Positions 30,911 to 42,363 of a DNA stretch of 64,000 nt are shown in pieces (the stretch's first letter is position 1; each line of letters starts with the position of its first letter). The stretch is from an uncultured Bacilli bacterium (lineage in GTDB: Bacteria; Bacillota_I; Bacilli_A; RF39; UBA660): NCBI GenBank assembly GCA_910583685.1, contig CAJTXY010000003.1, positions 1 to 64,000 of the forward strand, written 5' to 3'. Below the pieces are notes generated by a model. The model searched no databases. It saw nothing but the letters and a program-made list of their open reading frames with translations, and was not told where the DNA came from. The position numbers and the translations under genes were made by a program.

Positions 30911-31282
30911 ATGGAAAAGAATGCTTTAATACTAGAAATCAGTGGAGAAAAGGGTGAAGTTAAACAATGTCAGGAGGTCTTGGCTGAGGCCTCATTGATT
31001 GGAATTGAAAATGTGTATTTAGCCTTTAATCGAGATAGTGATAAAAAAAATAGACAACGTTCCCTTCAACGTTTGACTTATTATTGTGATGTTTTAGATA
31101 TGCAACTTTTGTCTTTTGCTGGTTATTATGGGTCTATATTAGAAGAACCTATGATTGCTTCTCTTGATTCCTATGGAAATTTGACTGCTACTTGCTATTG
31201 GAAGGGATTTTCAGAATATAAGGAATCAAAGGGAATTGCTTTAGAAAGTGCTAAAGTTCATAAAGTGCTTGTGAAAATGTAA
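30911..31282 (+). CDS. Conserved hypothetical protein between murD and eno
   Basis: 123 residues, soluble, with alternating beta/alpha character (ALILEISG...ASLIGIENVYLAFNRDSDKKNRQRS...YYCDVLDMQLLSFAGYYGSILEEP). A strong AAGGGAGGGGAA ribosome site and tight spacing to murD (20 nt) and eno (16 nt) support expression as part of a murD-eno unit. I do not recognise the family and assign no function. Confidence 0.8.
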   Translation: MEKNALILEISGEKGEVKQCQEVLAEASLIGIENVYLAFNRDSDKKNRQRSLQRLTYYCDVLDMQLLSFAGYYGSILEEPMIASLDSYGNLTATCYWKGFSEYKESKGIALESAKVHKVLVKM

Positions 31283-31285
31283 TAA

Positions 31286-33045
<1,760 letters not shown>

Positions 33046-33047
<2 letters not shown>

Positions 33048-33076
33048 GAAACTATAAGTTGTAGTTTCTTTTTCTT
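33046..33076 (+). terminator. Terminator after the deacylase gene
   Basis: AAGAAACTA (33046-33054) / TAGTTTCTT (33062-33070), perfect 9-bp stem plus T tail. Confidence 0.88.
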
Positions 33077-33103
33077 GTGTTGATTAGTCATATGTGTTAT
33101 AAT
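33075..33103 (+). promoter_or_regulatory. Promoter of the metalloprotease-like lipoprotein gene
   Basis: TTGTGT (33075-33080), 17 bp, extended TGT-TATAAT (33098-33103). Confidence 0.7.
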
Positions 33104-33126
33104 ATGTAGCATTTAGAGGGGGAGCT

Positions 33127-34692
33127 ATGAAAGAAAGATTACAGAAGAAGCTTCGGGCTTTTTTGATTGGAATGTCCTTTCCTGTTTTGTTTTCATCTGG
33201 ATGTTCTAAAATAGAAGAAAGAGCAATGATAATTTCTTCTATTCATAAAAATGTTGTGAATGTAGATAGGTTAAGAGATGATTTATTTTCATCTTTTTCA
33301 CAATATTTTACGTCTAATGATTTGGAATATACGGGACTTGAGTCATTATTAACTGATGAAGAGATTGCTGATGTTATTGAATGTTCAAAAACTACAAGTA
33401 AGTGTGATTTTGTATGGGATGGTGACATTGAAAAGGTTAAAGGGGCAGTAAGGACTAATTCTAGTGAGTTTCTTAAGGAACACGAAGGATTTAGCAGTGC
33501 ATTTTGTGAAGTCTCGGGGAATGATTTCGATTTATTTCAATGCCAAATATGGTTTGAAACTGCTTTTGATCAGGTTATAGATGATCTTGTTGCTAATTCG
33601 TCTGGTGATATTAGTGAAGATATTTGTAAATTTCAAACACTTAGTATTGTTTTTGGAGAGATAGAGGGGAATTTATCTACAATGGGATTTTATCAAGATA
33701 ATACGAATACTATTGTTTTGTGCTATAAATCAATTATGGAAGTTTGTGAATATACTGGTGAGTCTTTTTCTGCTTTTCTTACTCGTGTTTTGTCTCACGA
33801 ACTAAATCATACTAGGCAAATAATATGTGAGGATCGGTTACAAAAGGGGCAACAGTATAAGGAGATTTGTTGTAAGACCGATGATATTAGTTTAGTTACG
33901 GAGGCATCGGCTGAATCTGCTTTTTATAATGTAAACGATGGTTCCTTGAGTAAAGATTATTTTATTTATTCATATGAAAGAAAGTATGAAGCTTTGCTTT
34001 TCTTATTTGCTGTTTGTAATGAAAAGGCAGAAGTTGAGGATTATTATAATTCTATATTTGATACTGATTTAGAAAAATTTTATGAATTTTTGGGATGTGA
34101 TAGTGAGGAGGATATTTATAGCTTTTATAAAATACTGGGTTCTATGGATGCTGCACTTGGGCGAAATAGTGACTTAGATAGTAGTTTTGAAACAATTGGT
34201 GATACAAAAAGATTTATAGGATACAATTATAAAGTTAATCTCTTTCATCATATTCTTTCTGATATGATTGATTATACTTGTAATCATTCGGATTTTTCAT
34301 TGGAGGAGAATTTGGCTTTATTTAAGATAGTGAGAACTGTTTTATGTGATAGTTCCTATACAGTAAATGAAGAAAGTGAACGTATTTATGATCCTGCTTT
34401 TGTTACTTCATTTAAGGTAAGTGAAGATATGTATTATTCGTTTTTAAGTATATATTATCAAACGAGCATTTCACAGATGGAACAGTTAGAGGAGACTTAT
34501 GTAAATGAAATGATGGATAGGATTTCTCGGCTTTCTGTTACAGGAGATGACACTTCGTATCAACCTGGTGATACTTTATTTTTAGAGCGGTTTCCTTTAT
34601 TGGAACCAGTCTTTAGAGCTACTGATGTGATGGCTTATGATTATGATTTTTTTGTTGAAAATAATGATACTATATATGCGAAGAAAAAATGA
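33127..34692 (+). CDS. Lipoprotein with HExxH zinc-metallopeptidase motif
   Basis: 521 residues. A basic start and hydrophobic stretch lead to a lipobox-like LFSSGC with the acyl-accepting Cys at residue 26, so it is probably anchored on the outer face of the membrane. SHELNH at 223-228 is a HExxH zinc motif, and an EASAE segment about 31 residues further on (E259) could supply the third ligand, as in gluzincins. The rest (acidic, Cys-containing, mostly helical) matches no family I can name. It is followed after 66 nt by a kinase-like gene, possibly in the same transcript. Protease activity is inferred from the motif only. Confidence 0.85.
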   Translation: MKERLQKKLRAFLIGMSFPVLFSSGCSKIEERAMIISSIHKNVVNVDRLRDDLFSSFSQYFTSNDLEYTGLESLLTDEEIADVIECSKTTSKCDFVWDGDIEKVKGAVRTNSSEFLKEHEGFSSAFCEVSGNDFDLFQCQIWFETAFDQVIDDLVANSSGDISEDICKFQTLSIVFGEIEGNLSTMGFYQDNTNTIVLCYKSIMEVCEYTGESFSAFLTRVLSHELNHTRQIICEDRLQKGQQYKEICCKTDDISLVTEASAESAFYNVNDGSLSKDYFIYSYERKYEALLFLFAVCNEKAEVEDYYNSIFDTDLEKFYEFLGCDSEEDIYSFYKILGSMDAALGRNSDLDSSFETIGDTKRFIGYNYKVNLFHHILSDMIDYTCNHSDFSLEENLALFKIVRTVLCDSSYTVNEESERIYDPAFVTSFKVSEDMYYSFLSIYYQTSISQMEQLEETYVNEMMDRISRLSVTGDDTSYQPGDTLFLERFPLLEPVFRATDVMAYDYDFFVENNDTIYAKKK

Positions 34693-34758
34693 TTTATTCT
34701 ATAGAAGGGAACTATATTTTCTTTTTGTTTTTCTACTATGGAATGTTTGGAGGGAATT

Positions 34759-35517
34759 ATGAAAAAAATAATTATACCTAATAAAGTTGTATTTTTAAGT
34801 GATTTAAGAGTTTTATCTTCTGTTTCTCAATTAGAGAAAGTAGGTGCTGGTCATGATGGAATTATATTTCGTTATAATGATAAGGCTTTGAAAATACTCA
34901 AATATGATATTAATTTGAGAAAACAAAAAGATTTGATGACTTTTGATAAAAACTTATATTTTCAAAATGAGTTAAAATTGAAAAGAATTTTGAATTCAAA
35001 GGATATTTTATTAGATTTTGATGGTGTTTATTGTGGGTATGTGATGGAATATTTGCCAAAATGTCAAAAAGAAGATACTGGGGGAGATAAAAAACCAGGT
35101 GAATTTTTATGTGGTGACTTGCTTACTTCTAGTTTTGAATTAATGGAAGACTTTAATGAATTAACTAAAAAGCAGGTGGTTGCAAAAGATATTAATCGCG
35201 GAAGTTATTTGTATACAGATGATTTTCTATATTTATGTGATATGGATAAGTATTTTCGTCTGGATGGTAGTACTACTTTAAGTGTTAGTGATGCCAATAT
35301 AAAGATGTGTAATTTTGTAATTTCTAAGTTTTTATACTACGAAATGCAAAACGTTTCTGTTCTTGATAAAACGGAATGTAAGCACCTGAATAATTGGGTT
35401 AAAAAATCATCTAATTCTAGGACTTTTATGAAAGATCTAGAACAGGACTTAGCCAACTGTGCTAATGAACCTATCTCGGAGTATGCGTTATCAAAGGTTA
35501 AAAAGATTGTTCGTTAG
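34759..35517 (+). CDS. Kinase-like protein, possibly degenerate
   Basis: 252 residues from the ATG preceded by TTGGAGGGA. A glycine-containing loop KVGAGHDGIIF (27-37), a Lys in KALKIL (K45), a helix with Glu (ELKLKRIL), a hinge-like YVMEYLPK, the loop VVAKDINRGS (D144) and DMDKY (D161, in the place of DFG) suggest a protein-kinase fold. The Asn five residues after D144 is Ser, so activity is doubtful. No membrane segment is present. It follows the HExxH lipoprotein gene and may work with it (inference). The second such gene in the window. Confidence 0.75.
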   Translation: MKKIIIPNKVVFLSDLRVLSSVSQLEKVGAGHDGIIFRYNDKALKILKYDINLRKQKDLMTFDKNLYFQNELKLKRILNSKDILLDFDGVYCGYVMEYLPKCQKEDTGGDKKPGEFLCGDLLTSSFELMEDFNELTKKQVVAKDINRGSYLYTDDFLYLCDMDKYFRLDGSTTLSVSDANIKMCNFVISKFLYYEMQNVSVLDKTECKHLNNWVKKSSNSRTFMKDLEQDLANCANEPISEYALSKVKKIVR

Positions 35518-35546
35518 TTGCATTCTTCTTTATTATGTGATAATAT
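35518..35546 (+). promoter_or_regulatory. Promoter of secG
   Basis: TTGCAT (35518-35523), 17 bp, extended TGA-TAATAT (35541-35546), starting at the last base of the preceding stop codon region. Confidence 0.75.
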
Positions 35547-35574
35547 AAGTGTGTTAGAAATTTGGAGGGATTCG

Positions 35575-35790
35575 ATGGAAGCTGTGTTATTAGTAATATC
35601 CATTTTATTAATTATTATAGTACTTTTACAAAGTGGAAAGGCAGAGGGTACTGCAGGAATTATCTCTGGTGGAAGTGGAGAACTTTTTAGGGAGAGAAAA
35701 GAACGTGGTGCTGAACTTGTTATTAGTCGAATTACATTGTTATTAGGACTTTCGTTCTTTGTGATTTGTTTAGTGGCATCATTTATGTAA
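35575..35790 (+). CDS. secG: Preprotein translocase subunit SecG
   Basis: 71 residues from the ATG after TTGGAGGGA; the longer upstream frame would cover the promoter. Two transmembrane helices (about 2-20 and 50-70) flank the SecG loop LLQSGKAEGTAGIISGGSGELF. It is an accessory subunit of the SecYEG channel. Followed by a small terminator and rnr, as in Bacillus. Confidence 0.94.
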   Translation: MEAVLLVISILLIIIVLLQSGKAEGTAGIISGGSGELFRERKERGAELVISRITLLLGLSFFVICLVASFM

Positions 35791-35817
35791 AAAGGCTTTG
35801 TTTTTAAGCTTTTTTAT
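35790..35817 (+). terminator. Terminator between secG and rnr
   Basis: AAAAGGCTT (35790-35798) / AAGCTTTTT (35806-35814) with a G-T pair, then a T run. Confidence 0.7.
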
Positions 35818-35855
35818 TTTATAATAAAAGAAGAATAGAATATGAGGGTGACGAA

Positions 35856-37961
35856 ATGAGAGAAAAAATCATAGAAGTACTAAAAGCTGAGAATCGGGCA
35901 ATCAATATTTTTGATATGTGTGATCTACTTGGTATGAGTAGTGTTGATGATATGAAAGTATTGCTTCAGGAGTTAGAGAAACTCGAGGAGGATGCTACTG
36001 TTTATCATACAAATAAAGATAGGTATATGTTAACTGAGAATAGTCATTTGAAAAAAGGAATTATGCGTGCTAATAAAAAAGGCTTTGGCTTTGTTGATGT
36101 TGAGGATCTTGATGATGATATATATGTTAGTAAGGATAATATGAATGGTGCTATTCATGATGATACTGTTTTAGTAGAGATTACTAGTAAGATGAATATT
36201 GATCGCCTAGAGGGTAGAGTTTTAAGAATTCTTCATCGTGCGGCAACTCATTATATTGGCGAGATTAATTTTTCCCATAATAAGGGCTATGTTTCTTTGG
36301 ATGATGCAAAAATTAATTTAAAAATAGAGGTAGCAAGGGAAGATTCGCTTAATGCTGTAGATGGACATAAGGTGGTAGTATCATTAGGCAGAAAGTTAGA
36401 TAATCACGGAAGATATTCTGGAAAAGTAGAAGAGATTATTGGACATAAGAATGATCCTGGTGTTGATATTTTGTCTATTGTTTATAAATATAATATTCCA
36501 ACAGAGTTTAGTGAGGAAGTCAAGCAGGAGGTTTCTTCTATGCCAATGGAAGTTTTAGAAAGTGATCTTCCAGGTAGAAGAGATTTACGAGATATGGAGA
36601 TCTTTACTATTGATGGAGATGATACTAAAGATATTGATGATGCTATTTCGATTGAAGAACTTTCTAATGGTCATTATAAATTGGGGGTTCATATTGCAGA
36701 TGTTTCCTATTATGTTAAAGAAGGAAGTCCTTTAGATATTGAGGCGATGGAGAGAGGAACTAGTGTTTATTTAGTAGATCGTGTTATTCCAATGCTACCT
36801 CATGAACTTTCTAACGGAATTTGTTCATTAAATCCAAATGTGGACAGGCTTGCTATTTCTTGTATGATGGAGTTTGATTCTGATGGAAAGCAAGTTGATT
36901 ATGAAATTTTTGAGAGTGTGATATGTTCTCGCAAGCAGATGACCTATAAAAATGTTAATCTTATTTTAGAGAAGAATGAAATACCAGAGGATTATTCAGA
37001 ATTTGCTGAGTCTATTTATAAAATGGGGCAACTTGCTAAAATTTTACGGAAAGCGAAAGAAAAGCGTGGATATATTGATTTTGAAGTAGATGAAGCAAAA
37101 ATTTTAGTAGATGAAAATTGTAAACCTACTACTATTGTTCTTCGTGATCGTGGACTTGGAGAGATGTTAATTGAGGACTTTATGATTGCAGCGAATGAGT
37201 GTGTGGCTAGCCATATTTTCTATATGGAACTTCCTTTTATTTACCGAATTCATGAGTATCCAAAGGAGGAGAAAATTCGTAGTTACTTGAGTTTTATTGG
37301 GACACTTGGGTATCAGATTCCTGGAAATATTAAAGATACAAGGCCAAAAACGATTCAAAATTTAGTAAATTTTTTGAGTGATAAAAAAGAATTTAAGATT
37401 TTATCCAGTTTACTTCTTCGTAGTATGCAAAAGGCAGTTTACAAAGAGGAAAATTTAGGACATTATGGACTTGCTAGTCCGTGTTATACACATTTTACGT
37501 CACCAATTAGGAGATATCCTGATACAACGGTGCATCGCTTGCTTAGAACTTATCTTTTTAAAGGGGATATTTCGGCAAGATCTCGTAGTCACTGGGAACA
37601 GAAGTTGGTCTACATTGCAGAGCATTCTTCATCGAGGGAACGTGCTAGCGTTGATTGTGAGAGAGAAGTTGAAGATATGAAGATGGCTGAGTATATGGAG
37701 GAACATATTGGGGAAGAATATGAAGGAATGATTTGTTCTGTTATGAGTTTTGGAATGTTTATTCAGCTTGATAATTTGATTGAAGGTTTGGTCCCTATTC
37801 GAGATATGCTTGACTTTTTCCACTATGATGAGGAGAGAATGACATTGACTGGAGAGAGAAGTCATATCACTTATACGATTGGGGAACGTGTTTTAGTAAA
37901 GGTAGTTCGTGCCAGTAAAGAGGAGAAGACTATTGATTTTGAAATAATAAAGAAGGTGTAG
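35856..37961 (+). CDS. rnr: Ribonuclease R
   Basis: 701 residues: N-terminal winged helix (1-60), cold-shock OB domains (about 65-220, KGIMRANKKGFGFVDVED), catalytic RNB domain (about 240-570) with the metal-binding TIDGDDTKDIDDAIS and HYGLASPCYTHFTSPIRRYPD, and a C-terminal S1 domain (about 620-701). It is a 3'-5' exoribonuclease that degrades structured RNA and works with SmpB-tmRNA, whose genes lie downstream. Start codon with GAGGGTGACG. The C-terminal Lys-rich tail is short. Confidence 0.95.
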   Translation: MREKIIEVLKAENRAINIFDMCDLLGMSSVDDMKVLLQELEKLEEDATVYHTNKDRYMLTENSHLKKGIMRANKKGFGFVDVEDLDDDIYVSKDNMNGAIHDDTVLVEITSKMNIDRLEGRVLRILHRAATHYIGEINFSHNKGYVSLDDAKINLKIEVAREDSLNAVDGHKVVVSLGRKLDNHGRYSGKVEEIIGHKNDPGVDILSIVYKYNIPTEFSEEVKQEVSSMPMEVLESDLPGRRDLRDMEIFTIDGDDTKDIDDAISIEELSNGHYKLGVHIADVSYYVKEGSPLDIEAMERGTSVYLVDRVIPMLPHELSNGICSLNPNVDRLAISCMMEFDSDGKQVDYEIFESVICSRKQMTYKNVNLILEKNEIPEDYSEFAESIYKMGQLAKILRKAKEKRGYIDFEVDEAKILVDENCKPTTIVLRDRGLGEMLIEDFMIAANECVASHIFYMELPFIYRIHEYPKEEKIRSYLSFIGTLGYQIPGNIKDTRPKTIQNLVNFLSDKKEFKILSSLLLRSMQKAVYKEENLGHYGLASPCYTHFTSPIRRYPDTTVHRLLRTYLFKGDISARSRSHWEQKLVYIAEHSSSRERASVDCEREVEDMKMAEYMEEHIGEEYEGMICSVMSFGMFIQLDNLIEGLVPIRDMLDFFHYDEERMTLTGERSHITYTIGERVLVKVVRASKEEKTIDFEIIKKV

Positions 37962-37965
37962 TATT

Positions 37966-39156
37966 ATGGCCAAAAGAAGTGGTAAGAAAAAGAAATTAGA
38001 AATATCAGTGAGAGTTTTGACAGTCATTGCACTGTCGTTGGTTGCAGTTGGTATTTCTATACAAGCTTACTCTTCTTTGTCGCCAAAGGAAGTAGTTGTT
38101 CAAAAGAAGCCTAAGCAGGAAGTAGAAAAGGAAGAGAAAAAAGAGTATTATGCTAGTATGGTAATGGTTGGGGATGCTTTGATCCATAATTCTTTATATA
38201 TAGATGCAAAACAGGCAGATGGTAGTTATGATTTTAAACCAATGTTAGAATTAACAAAACCAATTACTAGTAAGTATGACCTTGCTTATTATAATCAGGA
38301 GACTGTTTTAGGTGGTACCAAGCTTGGGCTTTCTAGTTATCCTAGGTTTAATTCTCCACAAGAAGTTGGAGATGCTTTTATTGATTCTGGTTTTAATTTA
38401 GTGAGTCTTGCAACTAATCATACGATGGATTGTGGAGAGAAGGCTGTTTTGGCAGGATTAGAATATTGGAACAGTAAGGAAGGTGTGGTTACAGCAGGAA
38501 GTTATACTTCGTTTGAAGAGAGAGATAAGCCTAGAATTTATGAGATAAATGGTATAAAATATGCTTTTTTTTCTTATACAACTTGGACGAATGGTTTGGT
38601 ACCGCCTACTGGAAAAGAGTATTTGAATAATGTTTATTCTGATGAGCTTGCCAAGTTGGATATTGAAAGAGTTCGTGATCAGGTGGATGTTGTGATGGTT
38701 GCAATGCATTGGGGGACAGAATATTCTTTGGGTGTTAGTGAAGAGCAAGAAAAAATTGCCCATTATTTATCAGATTTGGGTGTTGATATTATTATTGGAG
38801 CTCATCCTCATGTTGTAGAGCCTGTTGAGTATATTGGAAAAACACTGGTTATTTATTCCTTGGGTAATTATATTTCTGCACAGGATACAGTGGAAAAGCT
38901 AACTGGTCTTATGATGTCTGTTGATATAAAAAAGACTGTCGATAATGGGGTTACTACTGTTTCTGTTGAGAACCCAAAAGCGGAGCTTCTCTATACTAAA
39001 TTTAATTTACGTGGAAAGTTTAATTTTAAGGTTTATCCTTATAGTCAGCTTAATAATATGATTCTTCCTAATTATCGAAGTTATTATGAAAAATATAAAG
39101 CAATTGTTACACAAAGATATCCAGATTTAGCATTTAGTGAATTAGCAGGGGAGTGA
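37966..39156 (+). CDS. CapA/PgsA-type calcineurin-like family protein, membrane-anchored
   Basis: 396 residues. A Lys-rich start and one membrane helix (about 13-35) anchor the protein, a Lys/Glu linker follows (about 40-62), then a metallophosphatase-like fold: [68 protein letters not shown]. CapA/PgsA proteins take part in poly-gamma-glutamate synthesis or export; no capB/capC partners are here, so the substrate is uncertain. It starts 5 nt after rnr and ends 4 nt before smpB, inserted into the rnr-smpB-ssrA RNA-surveillance unit. Confidence 0.92.
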   Translation: MAKRSGKKKKLEISVRVLTVIALSLVAVGISIQAYSSLSPKEVVVQKKPKQEVEKEEKKEYYASMVMVGDALIHNSLYIDAKQADGSYDFKPMLELTKPITSKYDLAYYNQETVLGGTKLGLSSYPRFNSPQEVGDAFIDSGFNLVSLATNHTMDCGEKAVLAGLEYWNSKEGVVTAGSYTSFEERDKPRIYEINGIKYAFFSYTTWTNGLVPPTGKEYLNNVYSDELAKLDIERVRDQVDVVMVAMHWGTEYSLGVSEEQEKIAHYLSDLGVDIIIGAHPHVVEPVEYIGKTLVIYSLGNYISAQDTVEKLTGLMMSVDIKKTVDNGVTTVSVENPKAELLYTKFNLRGKFNFKVYPYSQLNNMILPNYRSYYEKYKAIVTQRYPDLAFSELAGE

Positions 39157-39160
39157 TAGA

Positions 39161-39610
39161 ATGGAAATTTTAAATCGAAAAGCAAGGCATGACTATTTCA
39201 TAGAGGAAACCTTTGAGGCTGGTATTGCTCTTACTGGTACAGAAATTAAATCGATCCGGAATGGTTCTGCTAATATTAAAGATAGTTATGCTATTATTAA
39301 ATCTGATGAGGTCTTTCTTCTTAATATGTTTATTTCACCATATAAAGAGGGAAATCAGTTTAATCATACGGAGAGAAGAACACGTAAACTTTTACTTCAT
39401 AAAAAGGAGATAAAAAAATTAAAAGAGAAAATCGAAATGCAGGGTTTTACTCTTGTTCCTCTTAAAGTTTATTTTAAAAATAATAAAGCCAAAATCTTGC
39501 TTGGACTTTGTCGTGGTAAGAAGAATTATGATAAACGTGAGTCGATTAAAGAGCGTGATCAAAAGAGGGAAATGCAAAAAATGAGCAAGTACAAAAACCA
39601 ATATTTGTAA
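39161..39610 (+). CDS. smpB: SsrA-binding protein SmpB
   Basis: 149 residues with [50 protein letters not shown] and a basic C-terminal tail that reads the empty mRNA channel. It binds tmRNA and brings it to stalled ribosomes. The gene for its RNA partner begins 43 nt downstream. Typical length. Confidence 0.96.
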   Translation: MEILNRKARHDYFIEETFEAGIALTGTEIKSIRNGSANIKDSYAIIKSDEVFLLNMFISPYKEGNQFNHTERRTRKLLLHKKEIKKLKEKIEMQGFTLVPLKVYFKNNKAKILLGLCRGKKNYDKRESIKERDQKREMQKMSKYKNQYL

Positions 39611-39611
39611 A

Positions 39612-39640
39612 TTGCTTTTTCTTTTTTTTTATGATATAAT
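39612..39640 (+). promoter_or_regulatory. Promoter of ssrA
   Basis: TTGCTT (39612-39617), 17 bp, extended TGA-TATAAT (39635-39640), about 13 nt before the mature tmRNA 5' end. Confidence 0.85.
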
Positions 39641-39652
39641 TTAGAACAAGTC

Positions 39653-39998
39653 GGGGATGATATGGTTTCGACGGGAACATTTGACTAGTAGATGGCAAGT
39701 CGTAGGCTTACGTTACAAGCAAAATTAAATATAACTGGAAACAGTAATCAATTAGCTTTCGCTTAATAATTTAGGAAGCATCTTATCTTACTTTTCTCTA
39801 CGGAGTAAGAATAGGATTCATTTTAGTAGAGTATATTCTAAATTTGTCTAAGATTTAGGATGAATTATATTAGACTAGTTTACTTTTTGAGTCGTTAACT
39901 ACTTTGGAAGTAAGCGAATTTTTATTAGTTAACTAAGCTTGTAGAAGTTTACTTTGTCTGGTTTTCGGACAGGAGTTCGATTCTCCTCATCTCCACCA
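39653..39998 (+). ncRNA. ssrA: tmRNA
   Basis: The 5' end GGGGATGATATGGTTTCGAC and the 3' end GGAGTTCGATTCTCCTCATC-TCCACCA form the tRNA-Ala-like acceptor stem (GGGGATGA against TCATCTCC), and CCA is encoded. The resume codon GCA at 39719 opens a tag frame A-KLNITGNSNQLAFA, ending in tandem TAA at 39764-39769. Length of 346 nt and the pseudoknot-rich interior are normal. It lies directly after smpB. It rescues stalled ribosomes and tags the product for proteolysis. Confidence 0.95.
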
Positions 39999-40042
39999 TT
40001 GAGTAATCTTTTCTAACTTTTGTTAGATTAGAACATATAGTA

Positions 40043-40068
40043 TCAACTTCAAAAGAAGTTGACTTTTT
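40043..40068 (+). terminator. Terminator after ssrA
   Basis: TCAACTTC (40043-40050), AAAA loop, GAAGTTGA (40055-40062), CTTTTT tail. A separate palindrome TCTAACTTTTGTTAGA lies just before it. Confidence 0.9.
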
Positions 40069-40141
40069 GTATTTATGAAAATATAGGAAAAAATTAGGTT
40101 TTATAGTATAATACTAATCGAATTAATTTTGGGGGATTAAA

Positions 40142-41606
40142 ATGAAGTTATATATACAGGCAATTAAATTATTATTTAATAAGTTTATACTAAGAAGAAA
40201 TAATGGAATAATTATTAAGGATTTTTCTGAAAAAATGGGTGTAGTTTATATTAAATTGGCTCAAATGTTAGCAACTCAGAATTTTGGTAATTTGTTTACT
40301 GAAAAAGATAGACAGATATTATCAAGCATTTGTGATAATTGTAATCCTATTAGTTATGATGAAATTGAAGAAATATTAAAACAAGAGTATGGAACTAATT
40401 TGGAAAATATATTTAGGTTTATTGAGCATAAACCAGTTGGAGCTGCATCTGTGTCACAAGTGCATAGAGCAATACTTAAAACTGGTGAAGAAGTAGCAAT
40501 AAAAATTAAAAGAAAAGATATTACAAGAACAATAGATGAAGATATAAAACGAATAAAAAAAATTGTGCATAGATTTGGTAGGTTTGTAAATTTTAGTAAT
40601 TTTACTGGGGGATCACGCATTAGATTTATATTTAGAGTGGATAGAACAAGAAACTGATTTTGCATATGAAAAAGAAAACATAAAAATATATCAAAATTTT
40701 GCAGATAGTGTTAATGGGAAAGTAAATGGTACTAAAAAAATTAAAGTTCCTAGATTATATGAAGAATATTGTACTGATAATGTAATTGTTATGGAATTTA
40801 TAACAATTCAAACTGTTAATAAAATGGAATTAACTGATGAAAATAAAACTAGGATTACTACTGCTTTAAATAGTTATATTAGGTCAAGTTTTTGGGCATT
40901 GTTTAATGATAAGCAAATAGTTTTTCATGGAGATCCGCATAGCGGGAATATTTGTATAGATGAAGACGACAATATTTGCTTTTTAGATATGGGACTATTA
41001 TGTGCGTTAAGTGATAGTGATGCTAAACTATGTAGAAATTTCTTTTTAACAGTATACTCTGGAAATTACGAAAAATTGTATGATATGCTAGTTTCTTATG
41101 GAGATATGAGCGAAGAAAAAAAGAAGTTATTTAAAGAAGATTGCAAGAAGTATTGTGAAGATATAAAGAAGAAAGAGGTTACTTATTATTTTATCGATAT
41201 GGTCAATGTTTGTTTAAACTATGAATTTGTTCCTCCTAATTTTCTATTTAATATGGCTAAGGCGTTTTTTTGTTTAAATGGTATTAGTAATTTTTCCGAT
41301 AACAAATGTAGTGCAAGGGAATTATTACAAGATCAAACAATGGAGTTTTTAGTTAAAAGAAGTCTAAAAGATTGCAAAGGAATTGTAATAGATAGTCTAC
41401 ATATTGCTCCAAAGGTATTAGAAGATATCTCACAATATGGGGTAGTCAATACTATTGCAAACGTAGCGGCTAGTAGTGAAATAAAAAGCGATATAAGACA
41501 ATCCTTAGAAAATTTAAGGGAAATGATAGATTTAATTAAACTATCTTTTGGTGATGAAATCCCAGTACAGCCAGACCAAGCACAACAAAGAACAAAGCAT
41601 TTGTAA
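40142..41606 (+). pseudogene. UbiB/ABC1/ADCK-family kinase, interrupted by a frameshift
   Basis: Two frames together make one UbiB-type atypical kinase of about 488 residues. The first (40142-40657) has the family's N-terminal KxGQ-like segment GVVYIKLAQMLATQ and the Ala-rich loop PVGAASVSQVHRA followed by EVAIKIKR. The second (from about 40608, through 41606) has LYLEWIEQETDFAYEKENI, the catalytic HGDPHSGN and the metal motif FLDMG. The shift is at a run of five G at 40607-40611; four G would restore one frame (TGG-DHALDL). There are no other stops, so a sequencing error or a very recent mutation is possible. UbiB proteins are linked to quinone or lipid metabolism. GGGGGATTAAA precedes the ATG. 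Confidence 0.85.
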
Positions 41607-41615
41607 AATTACTAT

Positions 41616-41646
41616 AAGTAGAATAAAATTATTGCTACTTTTTTCA
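41616..41646 (+). terminator. Terminator after the UbiB-like gene
   Basis: AAGTAG (41616-41621) / CTACTT (41635-41640) with an AT-rich loop and a T run. Confidence 0.55.
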
Positions 41647-41808
41647 TATTTTAGAAGGGGCATTAAAAAAAGTATTAAAGATATTATAATATATAAAAGT
41701 GGCTATTCCTTTTTACTGGGATTATAGATTTTGAATGTTAATAAGCATTGCTTGTAGCAATGGATCATTCTTTATATAATAGTTTGTAAAGAAAGGAGTT
41801 GTTCTAAA

Positions 41809-42318
41809 GTGTTAAAGGAAAATATTAAATCATTAAGAAAATCCAGAGGACTTTCACAGGAAGAGCTCGCAATTCAGTTAAATGTGGTGAGACAAACAAT
41901 TTCTAAATGGGAGCAGGGGTTGTCAGTTCCTGATGCAGAGATGTTAATCTCGATATCAGAGGTTTTTGAAACACCAGTAAGTACTTTACTTGGAGAAGAT
42001 ATTTCTGAGTCTAGAGTGGATGATTTAAAAGTAATTTCTGAAAAATTAGAGATAATAAACTTACAATTATCTCAAGAAAGAAGCGTAAGAAGAAAGATGA
42101 TTTATTGGTTACTAATTTCCTTATGTGTAATTACCATAATAATTTTCGCTGTTTTTCTCTTATTAAATAGTCCATATTTAAATTGGAATTATAATGATCC
42201 TGAAAATGCTGTTTTAGGAGTTGCTTTTCATTCGTTTGAGTGGTTATTTTTTAGGGTGGCACCAATTTTTCTTATTATATCAGTTGTTGGGATTGTACTT
42301 ATTCGAAAGAAAATTTAA
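41809..42318 (+). CDS. Xre-family regulator with two C-terminal membrane helices
   Basis: 169 residues starting at GTG with AAAGGAG. A Cro/C1-type helix-turn-helix spans residues 6-60 (LRKSRGLSQEELAIQLNVVRQTISKWEQG), then a linker and two hydrophobic helices (about 98-118 and 143-164). The protein is thus a membrane-tethered regulator. A CATTGCT-TGT-AGCAATG palindrome at 41745-41763 and a TATAAT-like sequence lie upstream, so it may autoregulate. It is probably co-transcribed with the broken two-TM gene that follows after about 45 nt, a common arrangement for such pairs. Confidence 0.88.
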   Translation: MLKENIKSLRKSRGLSQEELAIQLNVVRQTISKWEQGLSVPDAEMLISISEVFETPVSTLLGEDISESRVDDLKVISEKLEIINLQLSQERSVRRKMIYWLLISLCVITIIIFAVFLLLNSPYLNWNYNDPENAVLGVAFHSFEWLFFRVAPIFLIISVVGIVLIRKKI

Positions 42319-42363
42319 GATTGTTTGTGGTACAAATTAGAAGTTATCAAGAGAGGGATAAAT

